A stretch of DNA of 35,660 nucleotides from Gammaproteobacteria bacterium (GTDB lineage: Bacteria; Pseudomonadota; Gammaproteobacteria; Pseudomonadales; Halieaceae): the NCBI GenBank assembly GCA_030428835.1, contig JAUIEP010000036.1, positions 1 to 35,660 on the forward strand. Reading direction: 5' to 3'. The translations under genes and the position numbers were made by a program. Below the pieces are notes generated by a model, which saw nothing but the letters and a program-made list of their open reading frames with translations, ran no database searches and had not been told where the DNA came from. Below, piece by piece: positions 1-9,602 of this stretch (positions are counted from its first letter, which is position 1; every line of letters begins with the position of its first letter).

Positions 1-258
1 TCAGGGAGGCACCGAGGGAATGGCGCGAGACCCCGCAGGGGGCTCGCAACTGACCGAGGGCACCGCGGAGCGGGGCCGACAGCGAGCGAAGAGATATCGC
101 GGGCCGGGGCCTGGGTGGGCCTAAAGACTTCAAAGCCAGCTCGATAATCAATGCCACTGGGCCCCGAGACGTCGGACCGCCGCCTGCGCGGGGGCGACGA
201 TAGTTGGGTTTCAAACGGCAAGGAATGGTGATTTTTGTGCGGTGAGCGGCTCGTTCTG
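1..258. other. Gene-free left edge, no recognised feature
   Basis: These bases lie downstream of msrA, which is read leftward. A short plus-strand frame is open from base 2 to a TAA at 122-124. It could be the tail of a gene that starts outside the window, but the predicted residues are low-complexity Gly/Arg-rich and I recognise nothing in them. I see no hairpin with a T-run and no RNA gene. Confidence 0.3.
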
Positions 259-900
<642 letters not shown>

Positions 901-963
901 AGGCTGCAAGTATAACCGCACTGGGCTACATTAAGCAGCCAGTCAGCCCAGCCCGGAGCCACC

Positions 964-2946
964 ATGCCCATTACCCGCCGCGAACTCGTAGGCCTGCTGT
1001 CGAGCAGCACGTTTTTCCTGACGGTCAGCCCGCACCTGGCGGCGGACAACCCTGGTCCGCCGCGCACGCCCCTGCGCTTTGCCCAGGGCGTGGCCTCCGG
1101 CGACCCGCAACCGGACGCGGTGATGCTGTGGACGCGGGCGGAGCCGGAGACGGCAATGCCGGTCGAGGTGTTGCTGGAGGTGAGCAGCGACGAGGACTTC
1201 AGCGACATCATCCTGAGTTCGCAACTGGCGACCGGGCCGGAGTCTGACTACACGGTGCGCGCCTATGTCGACGGCCTCGCGCCAGAGCGTTACTACTACT
1301 ACCGCTTCCGCGGCGGCGCGGACACGGTGTCACGCACGGGCCGCACGCGGACGGCGCCGGATCCCGCGACGGGCCGCGCGGTCAATCTCGCATTCGTCAG
1401 TTGCCAGAGTTATGAACAGGGTTACTTCGGCGCCTGGGCGCGGATGATCGAGGAGGACCGCGCGAAGGCCGCCGGCGAAGAGATCGAGTTCGTGCTGCAC
1501 CTGGGCGACTTCATCTACGAGCGCTGCTGGAATTCCTTCGTCGACGGCAGTGAGCTGGCGCGTCGCGTCCCGGCGTTCCCGGACGGCATGACCACCGACA
1601 AAAACCGCTACGCGGTGTCGCTCGCCGACTACCGCCACCTGTACAAGGTCTACCTGTCGGACCCGCACCTGCAGGAGGCGCGGGCGCGCTGGCCGTTTAT
1701 CGTGACCTGGGACGACCACGAGTACTCCAACGACAACTACCAGAGCGTGAGCACCTACGACCACGCGTTCAAGACGGACCCGGTGCGCAAGATCGACGCC
1801 AACCAGGCCTGGTTCGAGTTCATCCCCGCGATCCTCGACGAACTGGCGGGCCAGCCCGGGCACGGTTTCCGGCGCCCCGCCGGCACATCCGACAATGACA
1901 GCGCGGTCGACAGCCTCTGCATCTACCGGCGCCTGCGCTGGGGCAGTTACCTCGACATCCTGTTGACCGACCTGCGAAGCTACCGCTCCGCGCCCTGCCT
2001 GGACAGCGACCTGGCGGAGCAGCTGGGACTGCCCCTGGAGACGGTCAGGTTGGTGGAAATCGCCGACGCCGGCAGCGCCTACGACGGCGGCAACCCACCG
2101 GCGACGCTGCCCTACGGCGACGGCACCGTGCCCAATCCCGGGCTCGGGCGCGAGCCCGGCACCATGCTCGGCCGGGGCCAGCGCGACTGGTTTCTCGATA
2201 CCCTCGAGTCCTCCACCGCGCGCTGGAAGTTGTGGGGCAACCCTATCCCGATCATGCCGCTGCGACTGGACATGTCAGACCTGCCGTTCACCGACTACGA
2301 GGACAGCATCTTCAATATCGACGGCTGGGAGGGCTTTCCCTACGAGTTGAACCTGTTGCTCGGGGAAATCGCCCGCCGCGAGGTCGGCGCCGTGGTGTCC
2401 CTGTCCGGGGACCACCACATGCACGGTGCAGCCACGGTCAGGCACAGGCAACGGCGGGACGCCGCGCCGGTAGCGGTCGATTTCGCGGTCGCCGGCATCA
2501 GTTCCTCCCCGGTCTACGGCGATATTCTCGCCGCCGCCCGCGGCAGCCACGGCGGCTTCGGCGACCTCGTGTACAAGGAGACTGACGACGGCCTGCTGCC
2601 CGTGTGGCACACCTCCATGGTCGACGGCGTGTTCGCGGCCTACGCCTACGCCAAGACCGGCTGGGACTCGCTCGCCTCCTGGCTCGGGCCGAACGAGGCC
2701 AACGAGGGCCTGAAATTCGTCGACACGACCGCCAACGGCTACGGCCTGGCCACGTTCGACGAGGCGGAGCTGCGGGTCAGCCTCGTGACCGTCCGGGACG
2801 TCCGCAACGCCCCCGAACCACCGGCAGTGGTGAAGTCGGTTGCCCGTTTCCGCGTGCCGCACTGGACGGCGGGAGAGGCCGCGAAGATGGAAGGCCCGGA
2901 ATTCGAGGGCCAGCCGCCCTTCCCCTGGGCCACTACCGTCGTGTAA
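964..2946 (+). CDS. PhoD-family alkaline phosphatase/phosphodiesterase, Tat-exported
   Basis: This is a PhoD-like metallophosphoesterase that releases phosphate from organic phosphate esters outside the cytoplasm. The 660-residue protein begins with a twin-arginine segment (TRRELVGLLSS) and a hydrophobic stretch, which implies Tat export. The PhoD N-terminal domain follows (FAQGVASGDP, VMLWTR). Metal-site motifs are visible: HLGDFIYE, WDDHEYSND and LSGDHHMHG. PhoD enzymes typically bind Ca2+ and Fe3+, but the metals here are not proved. The start at 964 follows a GGAG-like sequence. The protein is somewhat longer than Bacillus PhoD. The substrate (mono- or diester) cannot be told from sequence, and no Pho box was recognised. 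Confidence 0.92.
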   Translation: MPITRRELVGLLSSSTFFLTVSPHLAADNPGPPRTPLRFAQGVASGDPQPDAVMLWTRAEPETAMPVEVLLEVSSDEDFSDIILSSQLATGPESDYTVRAYVDGLAPERYYYYRFRGGADTVSRTGRTRTAPDPATGRAVNLAFVSCQSYEQGYFGAWARMIEEDRAKAAGEEIEFVLHLGDFIYERCWNSFVDGSELARRVPAFPDGMTTDKNRYAVSLADYRHLYKVYLSDPHLQEARARWPFIVTWDDHEYSNDNYQSVSTYDHAFKTDPVRKIDANQAWFEFIPAILDELAGQPGHGFRRPAGTSDNDSAVDSLCIYRRLRWGSYLDILLTDLRSYRSAPCLDSDLAEQLGLPLETVRLVEIADAGSAYDGGNPPATLPYGDGTVPNPGLGREPGTMLGRGQRDWFLDTLESSTARWKLWGNPIPIMPLRLDMSDLPFTDYEDSIFNIDGWEGFPYELNLLLGEIARREVGAVVSLSGDHHMHGAATVRHRQRRDAAPVAVDFAVAGISSSPVYGDILAAARGSHGGFGDLVYKETDDGLLPVWHTSMVDGVFAAYAYAKTGWDSLASWLGPNEANEGLKFVDTTANGYGLATFDEAELRVSLVTVRDVRNAPEPPAVVKSVARFRVPHWTAGEAAKMEGPEFEGQPPFPWATTVV

Positions 2947-3101
2947 GCTGGTCGGTCCGTCGCGGTCATCGCGGCGACCCGGGCAGATTCATCTGCCTGT
3001 CACATCAGGGGAAGACAATCCGTCCACAACTGTGACCAACAGTGGACGTGTTGAGCGGCGGTGCCGGTTAAGGGCCCGCCCAAAAAAAAGCGATTTGGAC
3101 A

Positions 3102-3290
3102 ATGACTAGCGTAGACTTCAAGCCAGAGGAGCTGTGCAGCCGCAAGTTGTGGCAGCTCATCAACGACCCCGCGCCCCGCGAGATCTCGGACAAGGAGCTG
3201 TCCCGGGCGATCGCCGAGCTGGCGCGGCGCCGGCACTATCTGGAGGAACTCACGGAAATGGGTAAACTGGGGGAACCCACCAACCACTGA
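3102..3290 (+). CDS. Small conserved-looking protein of unknown function (62 aa)
   Basis: I do not recognise a family. The 62-residue product is charged and predicted helical (KELSRAIAELARRRHYLEEL), with no signal peptide, membrane segment or cysteine motif beyond a single Cys. It starts at an ATG preceded by TTGGACA. It ends 18 bases before the VWA-like gene and probably forms one transcription unit with it and the J-domain gene, so it may be an accessory of that pair. The coding call rests on codon use, position and direction. Confidence 0.65.
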   Translation: MTSVDFKPEELCSRKLWQLINDPAPREISDKELSRAIAELARRRHYLEELTEMGKLGEPTNH

Positions 3291-3308
3291 GGGCCGCTCC
3301 TCCCGCCC

Positions 3309-3995
3309 ATGGCCAAGACCCCCTCGCGTCGCTCCTCTTCCCGGGACGTCGCCCGGTTCCTCGAAAAATCCCGGGCAATCGCCCAGTTCGTCGACCGCCA
3401 ACCGCGCCTGCTGTTCGCCATCGACGCCACCGCCAGCCGCCAACCCACCTGGGATCGCGCCTGCCACCTGCAACAGGAAATGTTCCTCGCCACGGCGCAG
3501 GTGGCACCCCTGTCGGTACAACTGTGCTTCTACCGCGGTTTTAACGAACTGCGCGCCAGTCCCTGGCTGCGCGACAGCGAGGAACTGGCCCGGCGCATGG
3601 GCGGCGTACGCTGCGAGGGCGGCCACACCCAGATCCGCCGCCTGCTGCGCCACGCGTTGAAGGAGCACGCGGCGACGCCGGTCCGCGCCGTGGCCTTCAT
3701 CGGTGATGCCATGGAAGAGGCACCGGACACGCTGTGCGACCTGGCCGGCCAATGCGGGCTGCGCGGCCTGCCGCTGTTCCTGTTCCAGGAAGGCGGCGAC
3801 GCCGTCACACAGCGGACGTTCAAGACAATGGCGAAGGTGTCCGGGGGCGCCTGGGCACGCTTCGACAGCCACAGTCCCGACACGCTGGCGAGCCTTCTGG
3901 GAGCGGTGGCAGCCTACGCGGCGGGCGGGCGGCAGGCCCTTTCGATACAGGCCGGCAAGGGTGCTAAACTCCTGCTTCAACAATTGCCAGACTGA
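3309..3995 (+). CDS. VWA-like protein of unknown function
   Basis: The 228-residue product resembles a von Willebrand factor A fold. A hydrophobic strand ends in LLFAIDATAS, a MIDAS-like D-x-T/S-x-S element, at about residues 37-46. Later alternating strands and helices include AVAFIGDAMEE and GLPLFLFQEGGD. No signal peptide is visible, so a cytoplasmic location is likely. It lies 6 bases before a membrane J-domain protein and 18 bases after a small protein. VWA proteins often assemble partner proteins in a metal-dependent way, so a chaperone-linked role with the next gene is possible but inferred. The substrate is unknown. Confidence 0.75.
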   Translation: MAKTPSRRSSSRDVARFLEKSRAIAQFVDRQPRLLFAIDATASRQPTWDRACHLQQEMFLATAQVAPLSVQLCFYRGFNELRASPWLRDSEELARRMGGVRCEGGHTQIRRLLRHALKEHAATPVRAVAFIGDAMEEAPDTLCDLAGQCGLRGLPLFLFQEGGDAVTQRTFKTMAKVSGGAWARFDSHSPDTLASLLGAVAAYAAGGRQALSIQAGKGAKLLLQQLPD

Positions 3996-4001
3996 CTCTG
4001 C

Positions 4002-4715
4002 GTGCCCCGAATACTGCTCCTGCTGGCAATCGCCGGCGTCATTTATATCCTCTTCCTGCGCGCTCGCGGCATGCCGCCCCACAAACGACGCGGCGAGTAC
4101 ATCAAACTCGCGCTGGGTGTGGCGGTCGTGGTGGTTGTCATGCTCACCCTCACGGGCCGCATGCACTGGATCGGGGCGGCCATTACCGGCCTGCTGGTGG
4201 CCCTGCGCCAGGCGCTGCCGCTGCTCATCCGCTACTTCCCGATGCTCGCCAGCCTGCGCGGCCAGGCGGCGCCGGGCGGCGGCCAGACGTCCACCGTGGA
4301 ATCGGCGATCCTGCGCATGCAACTGGACCACGACAGCGGCGCTCTCAACGGCGAGGTGCTGCAGGGGCGTTTCGAGGGCTGGCGGCTCGCGGACATGGAC
4401 CGAGCGCAGCTCGAGGAACTCCTGGCCTACTGCGCGCGTGAAGACAATGACTCCGTGCAACTGCTGGAGAGTTACCTGCGCCAGCGCTTCCCGGGCGAGA
4501 CCGACTTCGGCGGGCAGCAGAGCGGGCCCGGCCCCGCGCCCGGCGACATGACCCGGGCCGAGGCGCTCGCGGTGCTCGGTCTCGGCGACGATGCCACGAA
4601 GGAGGACATCGTCGCCGCGCACCGCAGCCTGATGCAGAAGCTGCACCCGGACCGCGGCGGCAACGACTACCTGGCATCGAAGATCAACCAGGCCAAGGAT
4701 TTCCTGTTGGGCTGA
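4002..4715 (+). CDS. Membrane-anchored J-domain (DnaJ-like) protein
   Basis: The 237-residue product starts at a GTG. It has an N-terminal membrane segment (ILLLLAIAGVIYILFL), a second hydrophobic helix (GVAVVVVVMLTL) and a third near residues 60-75. A variable middle and a C-terminal J domain follow. The J domain contains the HPD tripeptide (KLHPDRGGND) needed to stimulate DnaK ATPase. The layout resembles the Tim14/PAM18-type or DjlA-like J proteins. Its role would be to recruit Hsp70 to the inner membrane. It is translationally close to the VWA-like gene upstream. The client is unknown. Confidence 0.88.
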   Translation: MPRILLLLAIAGVIYILFLRARGMPPHKRRGEYIKLALGVAVVVVVMLTLTGRMHWIGAAITGLLVALRQALPLLIRYFPMLASLRGQAAPGGGQTSTVESAILRMQLDHDSGALNGEVLQGRFEGWRLADMDRAQLEELLAYCAREDNDSVQLLESYLRQRFPGETDFGGQQSGPGPAPGDMTRAEALAVLGLGDDATKEDIVAAHRSLMQKLHPDRGGNDYLASKINQAKDFLLG

Positions 4716-4779
4716 CGCTGGCGCGGCGCCGGGCAAATGCTTACACTGCGCGCAACCATTGGGAGGGACACCGCAAGCC

Positions 4780-5136
4780 ATGACTGATGTGTACGTCATC
4801 CGCAACCAACTCGGGCACTACTGGGGCAAGAACAAGACCTGGGCGGACGGGCACGACCCGCATGCCGTGCAGCGCAGCAAGCACGAGGACGAGGCCGTCA
4901 ACACCCTGTTCGAGTTGAGCTCCAAGGACTTCGAGCTGCGCGGCGAAGTCCTGAAGGTGCCGCTGTCGGAACGCGGCGAACCCGTGGTCGAACCCAGCGC
5001 GAACCCGCTGCCGGCTGAGCCCGGGGCGGAGCCAGCGGCGGCGAGCGACGCGGCGGCGCAAGATGACGCGGCGGACGATACAGGGGACATGCCGGTGCCC
5101 GCGGCGGCGCCCGAGCGGACCGCGCCGACGGCTTGA
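4780..5136 (+). CDS. Hypothetical protein with disordered acidic Ala/Pro-rich tail
   Basis: Function is not recognised. The 118-residue protein has an ordered N-terminal half (MTDVYVIRNQLGHYWGKNKTW, ALNTLFEL-like, SSKDFELRGEVL). The C-terminal half is rich in Ala, Pro, Glu and Asp and is probably disordered. No signal peptide is seen. ATG at 4780 is chosen over a TTG at 4759 because GGGAGGGA at 4761-4768 is well placed as its ribosome binding site. It is probably a cytoplasmic accessory protein. Confidence 0.72.
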   Translation: MTDVYVIRNQLGHYWGKNKTWADGHDPHAVQRSKHEDEAVNTLFELSSKDFELRGEVLKVPLSERGEPVVEPSANPLPAEPGAEPAAASDAAAQDDAADDTGDMPVPAAAPERTAPTA

Positions 5137-5248
5137 ATTGCGCCCTGCCACCCCCATAGACTTGACCGGGCTCTAAGCGCCGCGACGCCACCGGCATCGC
5201 GCCGCGAGCCGCTGTATGCAATTGCCGAACCGGGAGAGGTACTGACCC

Positions 5249-6133
5249 ATGCGCATCCTGTTGTTTCTCGCCACCAACATCGCCGTCGTGGCCCTTATCG
5301 GCGTGGTCTTCAGCCTGCTGGGGCTCGAGGGGATCCTCGCCGCCAACGGCGTGGACCTCAACCTGCCCGCGCTGCTGGTCATGTCCGCACTGTTCGGGTT
5401 CGGGGGTGCGCTGATCTCACTGTTCATGTCCAAGTGGCTGGCCAAGCGCGGCACGGGCACCTACGTCATTGAACAGCCGCGCAATCGCGATGAGCAGTGG
5501 CTGGTGGACACCGTCGCCGAACTGGCGGACAAGGCGGGCGTCGGCATGCCGGAAGTGGGCATCTTTGCATCGGAGGCGCCCAACGCCTTCGCGACCGGCT
5601 GGAACAGGAACGCGGCGCTCGTCGCGGTGAGTTCCGGCATGCTGCAGCGCTTCCCGCGCGAGGAAGTGCGCGCCGTCATGGCCCACGAGATCGGCCACGT
5701 CGCCAATGGCGACATGGTCACGCTGACCCTCATCCAGGGAGTGGTAAACACCTTCGTGATTTTCTTCGCCCGCATCATCGGCCACACCGTGGACAGGGTG
5801 GTGTTCAAGACGGAACGCGGTTACGGCATCGGCTACTACGTCGTATCGATCGTGGCCCAGATCGTGCTCGGCATCCTGGCCAGCATGATCGTGTTCTGGT
5901 TCTCACGCCGCCGGGAATACCGCGCCGACGAGGCGGGCGGCAGGCTCGCGGGGGACCGCCACATGATCGCGGCCCTGCAGCGCCTGCAGATGGAACAGGG
6001 CATTCCCCAGGACCTGCCTGGAGAGCTGACTGCATTCGGCATCAGCGAGGGCCTGAAAGAGGGCCTGGCGGGACTGTTTTCCTCGCACCCGCCGCTCGCC
6101 GACCGGATCAGCGCGTTGCAACGGGCGCGATAA
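5249..6133 (+). CDS. htpX: HtpX, inner-membrane zinc metalloprotease (M48)
   Basis: HtpX degrades misfolded membrane proteins together with FtsH and is usually part of the envelope stress response. The 294-residue product has two N-terminal membrane helices and the M48 zinc motif HEIGH at residues 146-150. A further hydrophobic pair follows, then the third-ligand region (YRADEAGG). The C-terminus ends with the SSHPPLADRI motif typical of the family. Length matches E. coli HtpX (293 aa). A GGGAGAGG sequence precedes the ATG. Its last 26 bases overlap the end of the convergent EthD-domain gene. Confidence 0.97.
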   Translation: MRILLFLATNIAVVALIGVVFSLLGLEGILAANGVDLNLPALLVMSALFGFGGALISLFMSKWLAKRGTGTYVIEQPRNRDEQWLVDTVAELADKAGVGMPEVGIFASEAPNAFATGWNRNAALVAVSSGMLQRFPREEVRAVMAHEIGHVANGDMVTLTLIQGVVNTFVIFFARIIGHTVDRVVFKTERGYGIGYYVVSIVAQIVLGILASMIVFWFSRRREYRADEAGGRLAGDRHMIAALQRLQMEQGIPQDLPGELTAFGISEGLKEGLAGLFSSHPPLADRISALQRAR

Positions 6134-6827
6134 GGTACTCGCTCATCGGGATCACATCGATGTGGGCGAAGTCGATGAACCGCGAACAGCTCGCCATCAT
6201 GGCTTCCATATGCTCCTTGAGCAGCGCCTCGTCACCACCGGTGGCGTAAAACGCATGGTCTGACGCCATCGCCTCCGGGGGGAAGTTCTCCTCGACGATG
6301 GCGTCGCTCGCCAGCGCGCCGTCCGTCAACACACGCACCACCACGTTCTGCCGGTAGCCGAAGGTCGACTGCGTCTCGATCGCCACCTGCGTGTGGCTGT
6401 CTTTCCAGACACTGAACCACTCCTGCCGCGACAGGCTTTCTGGCGGCGACATGAACACCACGTGACACATGCCGTACTGGCGTTCAAACGGTTTGCTGGG
6501 GTGCGCCTCGCGCGCGACCAGCGGTTCCGCCTCGGCCACGAGGTAACCCGCAAAGCGCTGCGCGGCAGCCGCGAGGAGTGGCTCCCACTGCGCCTTCGCG
6601 CCGCCGTCGTCCACCCAGATCGACACCATGGCGTCCGGCAGCGGCGCGTGGCTCTCCATGCGCCGGCCCTGCGCCGCGGCCACCGCGCTGTCGGCGACAC
6701 ACAGGCGCAGGCCCTGCACGCAGGGCAGTGCCTGCAGCGCAGGCGCGAGCGTGCCCAGCAACTCGTCGCGGAAGCCGTCGCTCTCTGTTGCGTCGGGCTT
6801 CCACAGCGCGTACATCACCTTTTCCAC
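6108..6827 (-). CDS. EthD-domain-containing protein
   Basis: The 239-residue product looks like two ferredoxin-like alpha+beta barrel halves of the EthD/dimeric-barrel type. The first half begins EKVMYALWKPD. The second begins near CHVVFMSPPESLSRQEWFSVWKDSHTQVA, the EthD signature of a Trp-rich helix followed by HT/HT-like residues. EthD-like proteins are small accessory or lyase proteins in ring-compound and ether catabolism, and the substrate here is unknown. The start is a GTG at 6827 with GGGAG eight bases upstream. It lies 14 bases after the SDR gene and is likely co-transcribed with it. Confidence 0.8.
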   Translation of the reverse strand: MEKVMYALWKPDATESDGFRDELLGTLAPALQALPCVQGLRLCVADSAVAAAQGRRMESHAPLPDAMVSIWVDDGGAKAQWEPLLAAAAQRFAGYLVAEAEPLVAREAHPSKPFERQYGMCHVVFMSPPESLSRQEWFSVWKDSHTQVAIETQSTFGYRQNVVVRVLTDGALASDAIVEENFPPEAMASDHAFYATGGDEALLKEHMEAMMASCSRFIDFAHIDVIPMSEYLIAPVATR

Positions 6828-6841
6828 GACGGCGCTCCCCG

Positions 6842-7612
6842 TTACATGCTGATTGGCGGGGTGATCGTGGAGGCGTTGTCGATCAGCATCTCCGCGCCCG
6901 TGATGAACCGCGATTCATCCGAGGCGAGAAACAACACGAGATTCGCCACATCCTCGGGGTCGCACATGTTGCCGGCCTTGCCGACCATGTCGATGTCTTC
7001 CTGCGTTGCCGTCTCCTTGCCCAGGGCGACCTTGACCACCATCGGTGTCTTGACGCCGTCGGGGTGTACGGAATTACAGCGCACTCCGTTCTTCTGCTCC
7101 TTGCAGAACATCGCGACGCTCTTCGTGAATGACCGAACGGCGCCCTTGCTCGCCGTATAGGCCGCGACGAAGGACTGGCCCGAAATCGCGGCGACCGACG
7201 ACATATTGACGATCGAGCCGCCGCCCGACGCCGCCATGGCCGGTATCGCGTGCTTGCAGCCAAGGAACACGCCGTCGCTGTTCACCGCGTTGACTTTGCG
7301 CCAGTCCTCCAGCGAGGTGTCGAGCACGTTGCCCATGATCATCATGCCGGCATTGTTCACCAGGATATCCAGTGCGCCGAAGGTCTCGACCGTGGTGGCG
7401 ATGACGCTCTTCCAGTTGTCCTCGTCTGTCACATTGAGCGGCAGGAAGATCGCATCGCCGCCGATCTGGTCCGCCACCGCCTGGCCGTCCTGCACGTTGA
7501 AGTCCGTGACCACGACCTTCGCGCCCTCGGCGGCCAGGAGCAGCGCATCCGCCCGCCCCATGCCGCTGGCGCCGCCGGTTACCAGGGCCACCTTGCCTGC
7601 CACTCTTCCCAT
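6842..7612 (-). CDS. SDR-family NAD(P)-dependent oxidoreductase
   Basis: This is a classical short-chain dehydrogenase/reductase of 256 residues. The cofactor motif TGGASGMG lies near the N-terminus. NNAG is present, the catalytic Ser lies in NMSSVAA, and the catalytic YTASKGA follows. Asp in VVVTDF after the second beta strand suggests a preference for NAD(H). The substrate is likely a hydroxy- or ketoacyl, steroid or similar alcohol, but it is not determined. ATG at 7612 is chosen over an upstream GTG at 7630 because AAGGA lies at a good distance. It leads an operon with the EthD-domain gene. Confidence 0.92.
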   Translation of the reverse strand: MGRVAGKVALVTGGASGMGRADALLLAAEGAKVVVTDFNVQDGQAVADQIGGDAIFLPLNVTDEDNWKSVIATTVETFGALDILVNNAGMMIMGNVLDTSLEDWRKVNAVNSDGVFLGCKHAIPAMAASGGGSIVNMSSVAAISGQSFVAAYTASKGAVRSFTKSVAMFCKEQKNGVRCNSVHPDGVKTPMVVKVALGKETATQEDIDMVGKAGNMCDPEDVANLVLFLASDESRFITGAEMLIDNASTITPPISM

Positions 7613-7807
7613 ACTGTGTTTCCTTCCCACACCTGACCAACGCTGCGCAAGTTAAGCAGATGCCCGTGGGCAGCACAAACCGGGCACGACCAAAACAGAA
7701 CCGGGGCTACGCATTTGAACCGCGACACTGGGCCCTCGCCAGCACCGGGCGCCGATAGTATTCTTGTGGCTGCAACACCACCCGTTAGCAGGCAACCGGA
7801 GCGCTCC

Positions 7808-8524
7808 ATGAACCAGGCCACCCCCGTACCGGGATTCATCCGCTGGGCGGGCTATATCGCCCTGACACTGCTGCTTGCCATTCCGCTCGCCGTTCTCACC
7901 GTGCGCTCCGGCGCCTGGCAGCAGGGCCTCGGGCTCTACGCCCTGGCCTGCCTGGGCAGCACACTGCTCGCCATCATTTTTATTGTCCTGCTGATGCTGC
8001 CGCGTTTCGCGGACGTGCGCGTCGAGACCGGCAAGCGGCTACTGTTCGCAGTGCCCGGCACCCTTCTGTTGCTCGCCCTGACGGCCGGTGGCGGGGCTCC
8101 GCCGATACACGACATCACCACCGACACGGACGACCCGCCGGTGTTCGTCACCGCCGCACAGCAGCGCGGGGAAGGCGCGAACTCCCTGGCAATCAAGCCG
8201 GACTTTATCGCCGAGCAGAAAAAGGCGTACCCCGACATAGCGACCCTGAAAACCGGCCTGGCCGCCGCCGCGGCGTTCGATCGCGCCGTGCAGGTGGCGA
8301 CCGAGCTCGGCTGGGACATCTATTACCAGGACCGCGAGAAGGGCGTCATCGAGGCGGTCGTGACGACCACCGTCATGGCGTTCAAGGACGACGTGGTCAT
8401 TCGCGTGCGCGCGGGCGCTGACGGCACGCGCGTGGACCTGCGCTCGGTTTCCCGCGTGGGGCTGGGCGATCTCGGCGCCAACGCCGCGCGTATCCGCGCC
8501 TTCGCCGCGGCATTCACGCAGTAA
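7808..8524 (+). CDS. DUF1499-domain membrane protein
   Basis: The 239-residue protein has three hydrophobic helices in its first about 100 residues (YIALTLLLAIPLAVL, LLAIIFIVLLMLP, LLFAVPGTLLLLAL). A soluble DUF1499 domain follows (YPDIATLKTG, GVIEAVVTTTVMAFKDDVVIRV, VDLRSVSRVGLGDLGANAARIR). The domain is of unknown function and is probably periplasmic. ATG at 7808 with GGAG upstream is preferred to a start at 7715. It is followed 10 bases later by a DegS-like protease and probably shares its transcript. Confidence 0.88.
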   Translation: MNQATPVPGFIRWAGYIALTLLLAIPLAVLTVRSGAWQQGLGLYALACLGSTLLAIIFIVLLMLPRFADVRVETGKRLLFAVPGTLLLLALTAGGGAPPIHDITTDTDDPPVFVTAAQQRGEGANSLAIKPDFIAEQKKAYPDIATLKTGLAAAAAFDRAVQVATELGWDIYYQDREKGVIEAVVTTTVMAFKDDVVIRVRAGADGTRVDLRSVSRVGLGDLGANAARIRAFAAAFTQ

Positions 8525-8534
8525 CACGCGCCCG

Positions 8535-9587
8535 ATGTTGCGCCGACTCGTCTCGACCTGCTGCGCCCTCCTGGCGCTCGCCGTCCTCCCCGCCGCGGCC
8601 GAGGATTACCTGAGCTTCGCCACCGAGGATGAGAAGAACACCACCGAGATATTCAGCCGCGCCAGTCCCGCCGTGGTCTACGTCACCAACAAGGCGCTGC
8701 GCCGCAGTATCTTCAGCCTCGACGTACACGAGATCCCACGCGGCTCCGGCACGGGCTTCGTGTGGAATGAACAGGGCCTGATCGTCACGAACTTCCACGT
8801 CATCGCCGGCGCCCACAAGCTCACGGTCACGCTGGCAGATCGCACGGAACACGAGGCGCAGATCATCGGTGTTGCGCCGGAAAAGGACCTGGCCGTCCTG
8901 CGCATCGACCAGCCGCCGGGGGACCTCGCGACGCTGCCGCTGGGCGATTCCTCGGAGCTCACGGTGGGTCGCAAGGTACTCGCCATCGGCAATCCCTTCG
9001 GCCTGGATACCACGCTGACCACCGGAATCGTGAGCGCGCTGGGGCGCGAGATACAGGCGCCGGGAAATCGCAAGATTCGCGGCGTCATCCAGACGGACGC
9101 TGCCATCAACCCGGGCAACTCGGGTGGTCCGCTGCTCAATTCACTGGGCCAGCTCATCGGCGTGAACACCGCTATTTACAGCCCCTCGGGGGCGAGCGCG
9201 GGCATCGGTTTCGCCATACCGGTGAACACGGTCAAGGATGTCGTGCCGCAACTCATCGCCTACGGCCGCGTGCTGCGCCCGATCATCGGCGTGGAACTCG
9301 CGTCGGATCGCTGGGTGCGGCGCAACCGCATCGAGGGGCTGCCCGTGGTGCAGGTGTTCCCCGGGCTGCCGGCGGCCGACGCCGGGTTGACCGGCGCGTA
9401 CCGCAATACCCGTGGCGAAATCGTGCTGGGTGACATCATCACCCACATCGAGGACCGGGAAATTCGCAGCAACGACGACTACTTCAGCGCGCTGGAAGCG
9501 CACAAGCCGGGTGACAGGATCACCGTCCGGACCCGGTTGGGCCAGCAGGAAAAGCGCTACCGGATAAAGCTGATCGAGTCGCAGTAA
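8535..9587 (+). CDS. Periplasmic trypsin-like serine protease, DegS/HtrA type
   Basis: An S1C-family protease of 350 residues that acts in the periplasm. It has an N-terminal signal peptide or anchor ending near AAAED. The catalytic triad is visible as His88 (TNFHV), Asp118 (EKDLAVL) and Ser196 (GNSGGP). A single C-terminal PDZ domain follows (about residues 245-345). The length and single PDZ match DegS rather than DegP. DegS cleaves the anti-sigma factor RseA in envelope stress, but no rseA is nearby, so a general HtrA-like quality-control role is equally possible. It follows the DUF1499 gene closely. Confidence 0.92.
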   Translation: MLRRLVSTCCALLALAVLPAAAEDYLSFATEDEKNTTEIFSRASPAVVYVTNKALRRSIFSLDVHEIPRGSGTGFVWNEQGLIVTNFHVIAGAHKLTVTLADRTEHEAQIIGVAPEKDLAVLRIDQPPGDLATLPLGDSSELTVGRKVLAIGNPFGLDTTLTTGIVSALGREIQAPGNRKIRGVIQTDAAINPGNSGGPLLNSLGQLIGVNTAIYSPSGASAGIGFAIPVNTVKDVVPQLIAYGRVLRPIIGVELASDRWVRRNRIEGLPVVQVFPGLPAADAGLTGAYRNTRGEIVLGDIITHIEDREIRSNDDYFSALEAHKPGDRITVRTRLGQQEKRYRIKLIESQ

Positions 9588-9602
9588 GCTGCCGCGGACG
9601 CG

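Noticed and set aside
3020-3045. Inverted repeat GTCCAC...GTGGAC before the small protein gene
   Set aside because: Six-base arms with a long loop and no promoter boxes nearby; expected by chance at this GC content.
3000-4805. Minus-strand open frame of 601 codons
   Set aside because: It lies antisense to the VWA-like and J-domain genes, which have recognisable domains. Its Gln/Arg/His/Ala-rich product looks like GC-rich shadow translation, with no domain.
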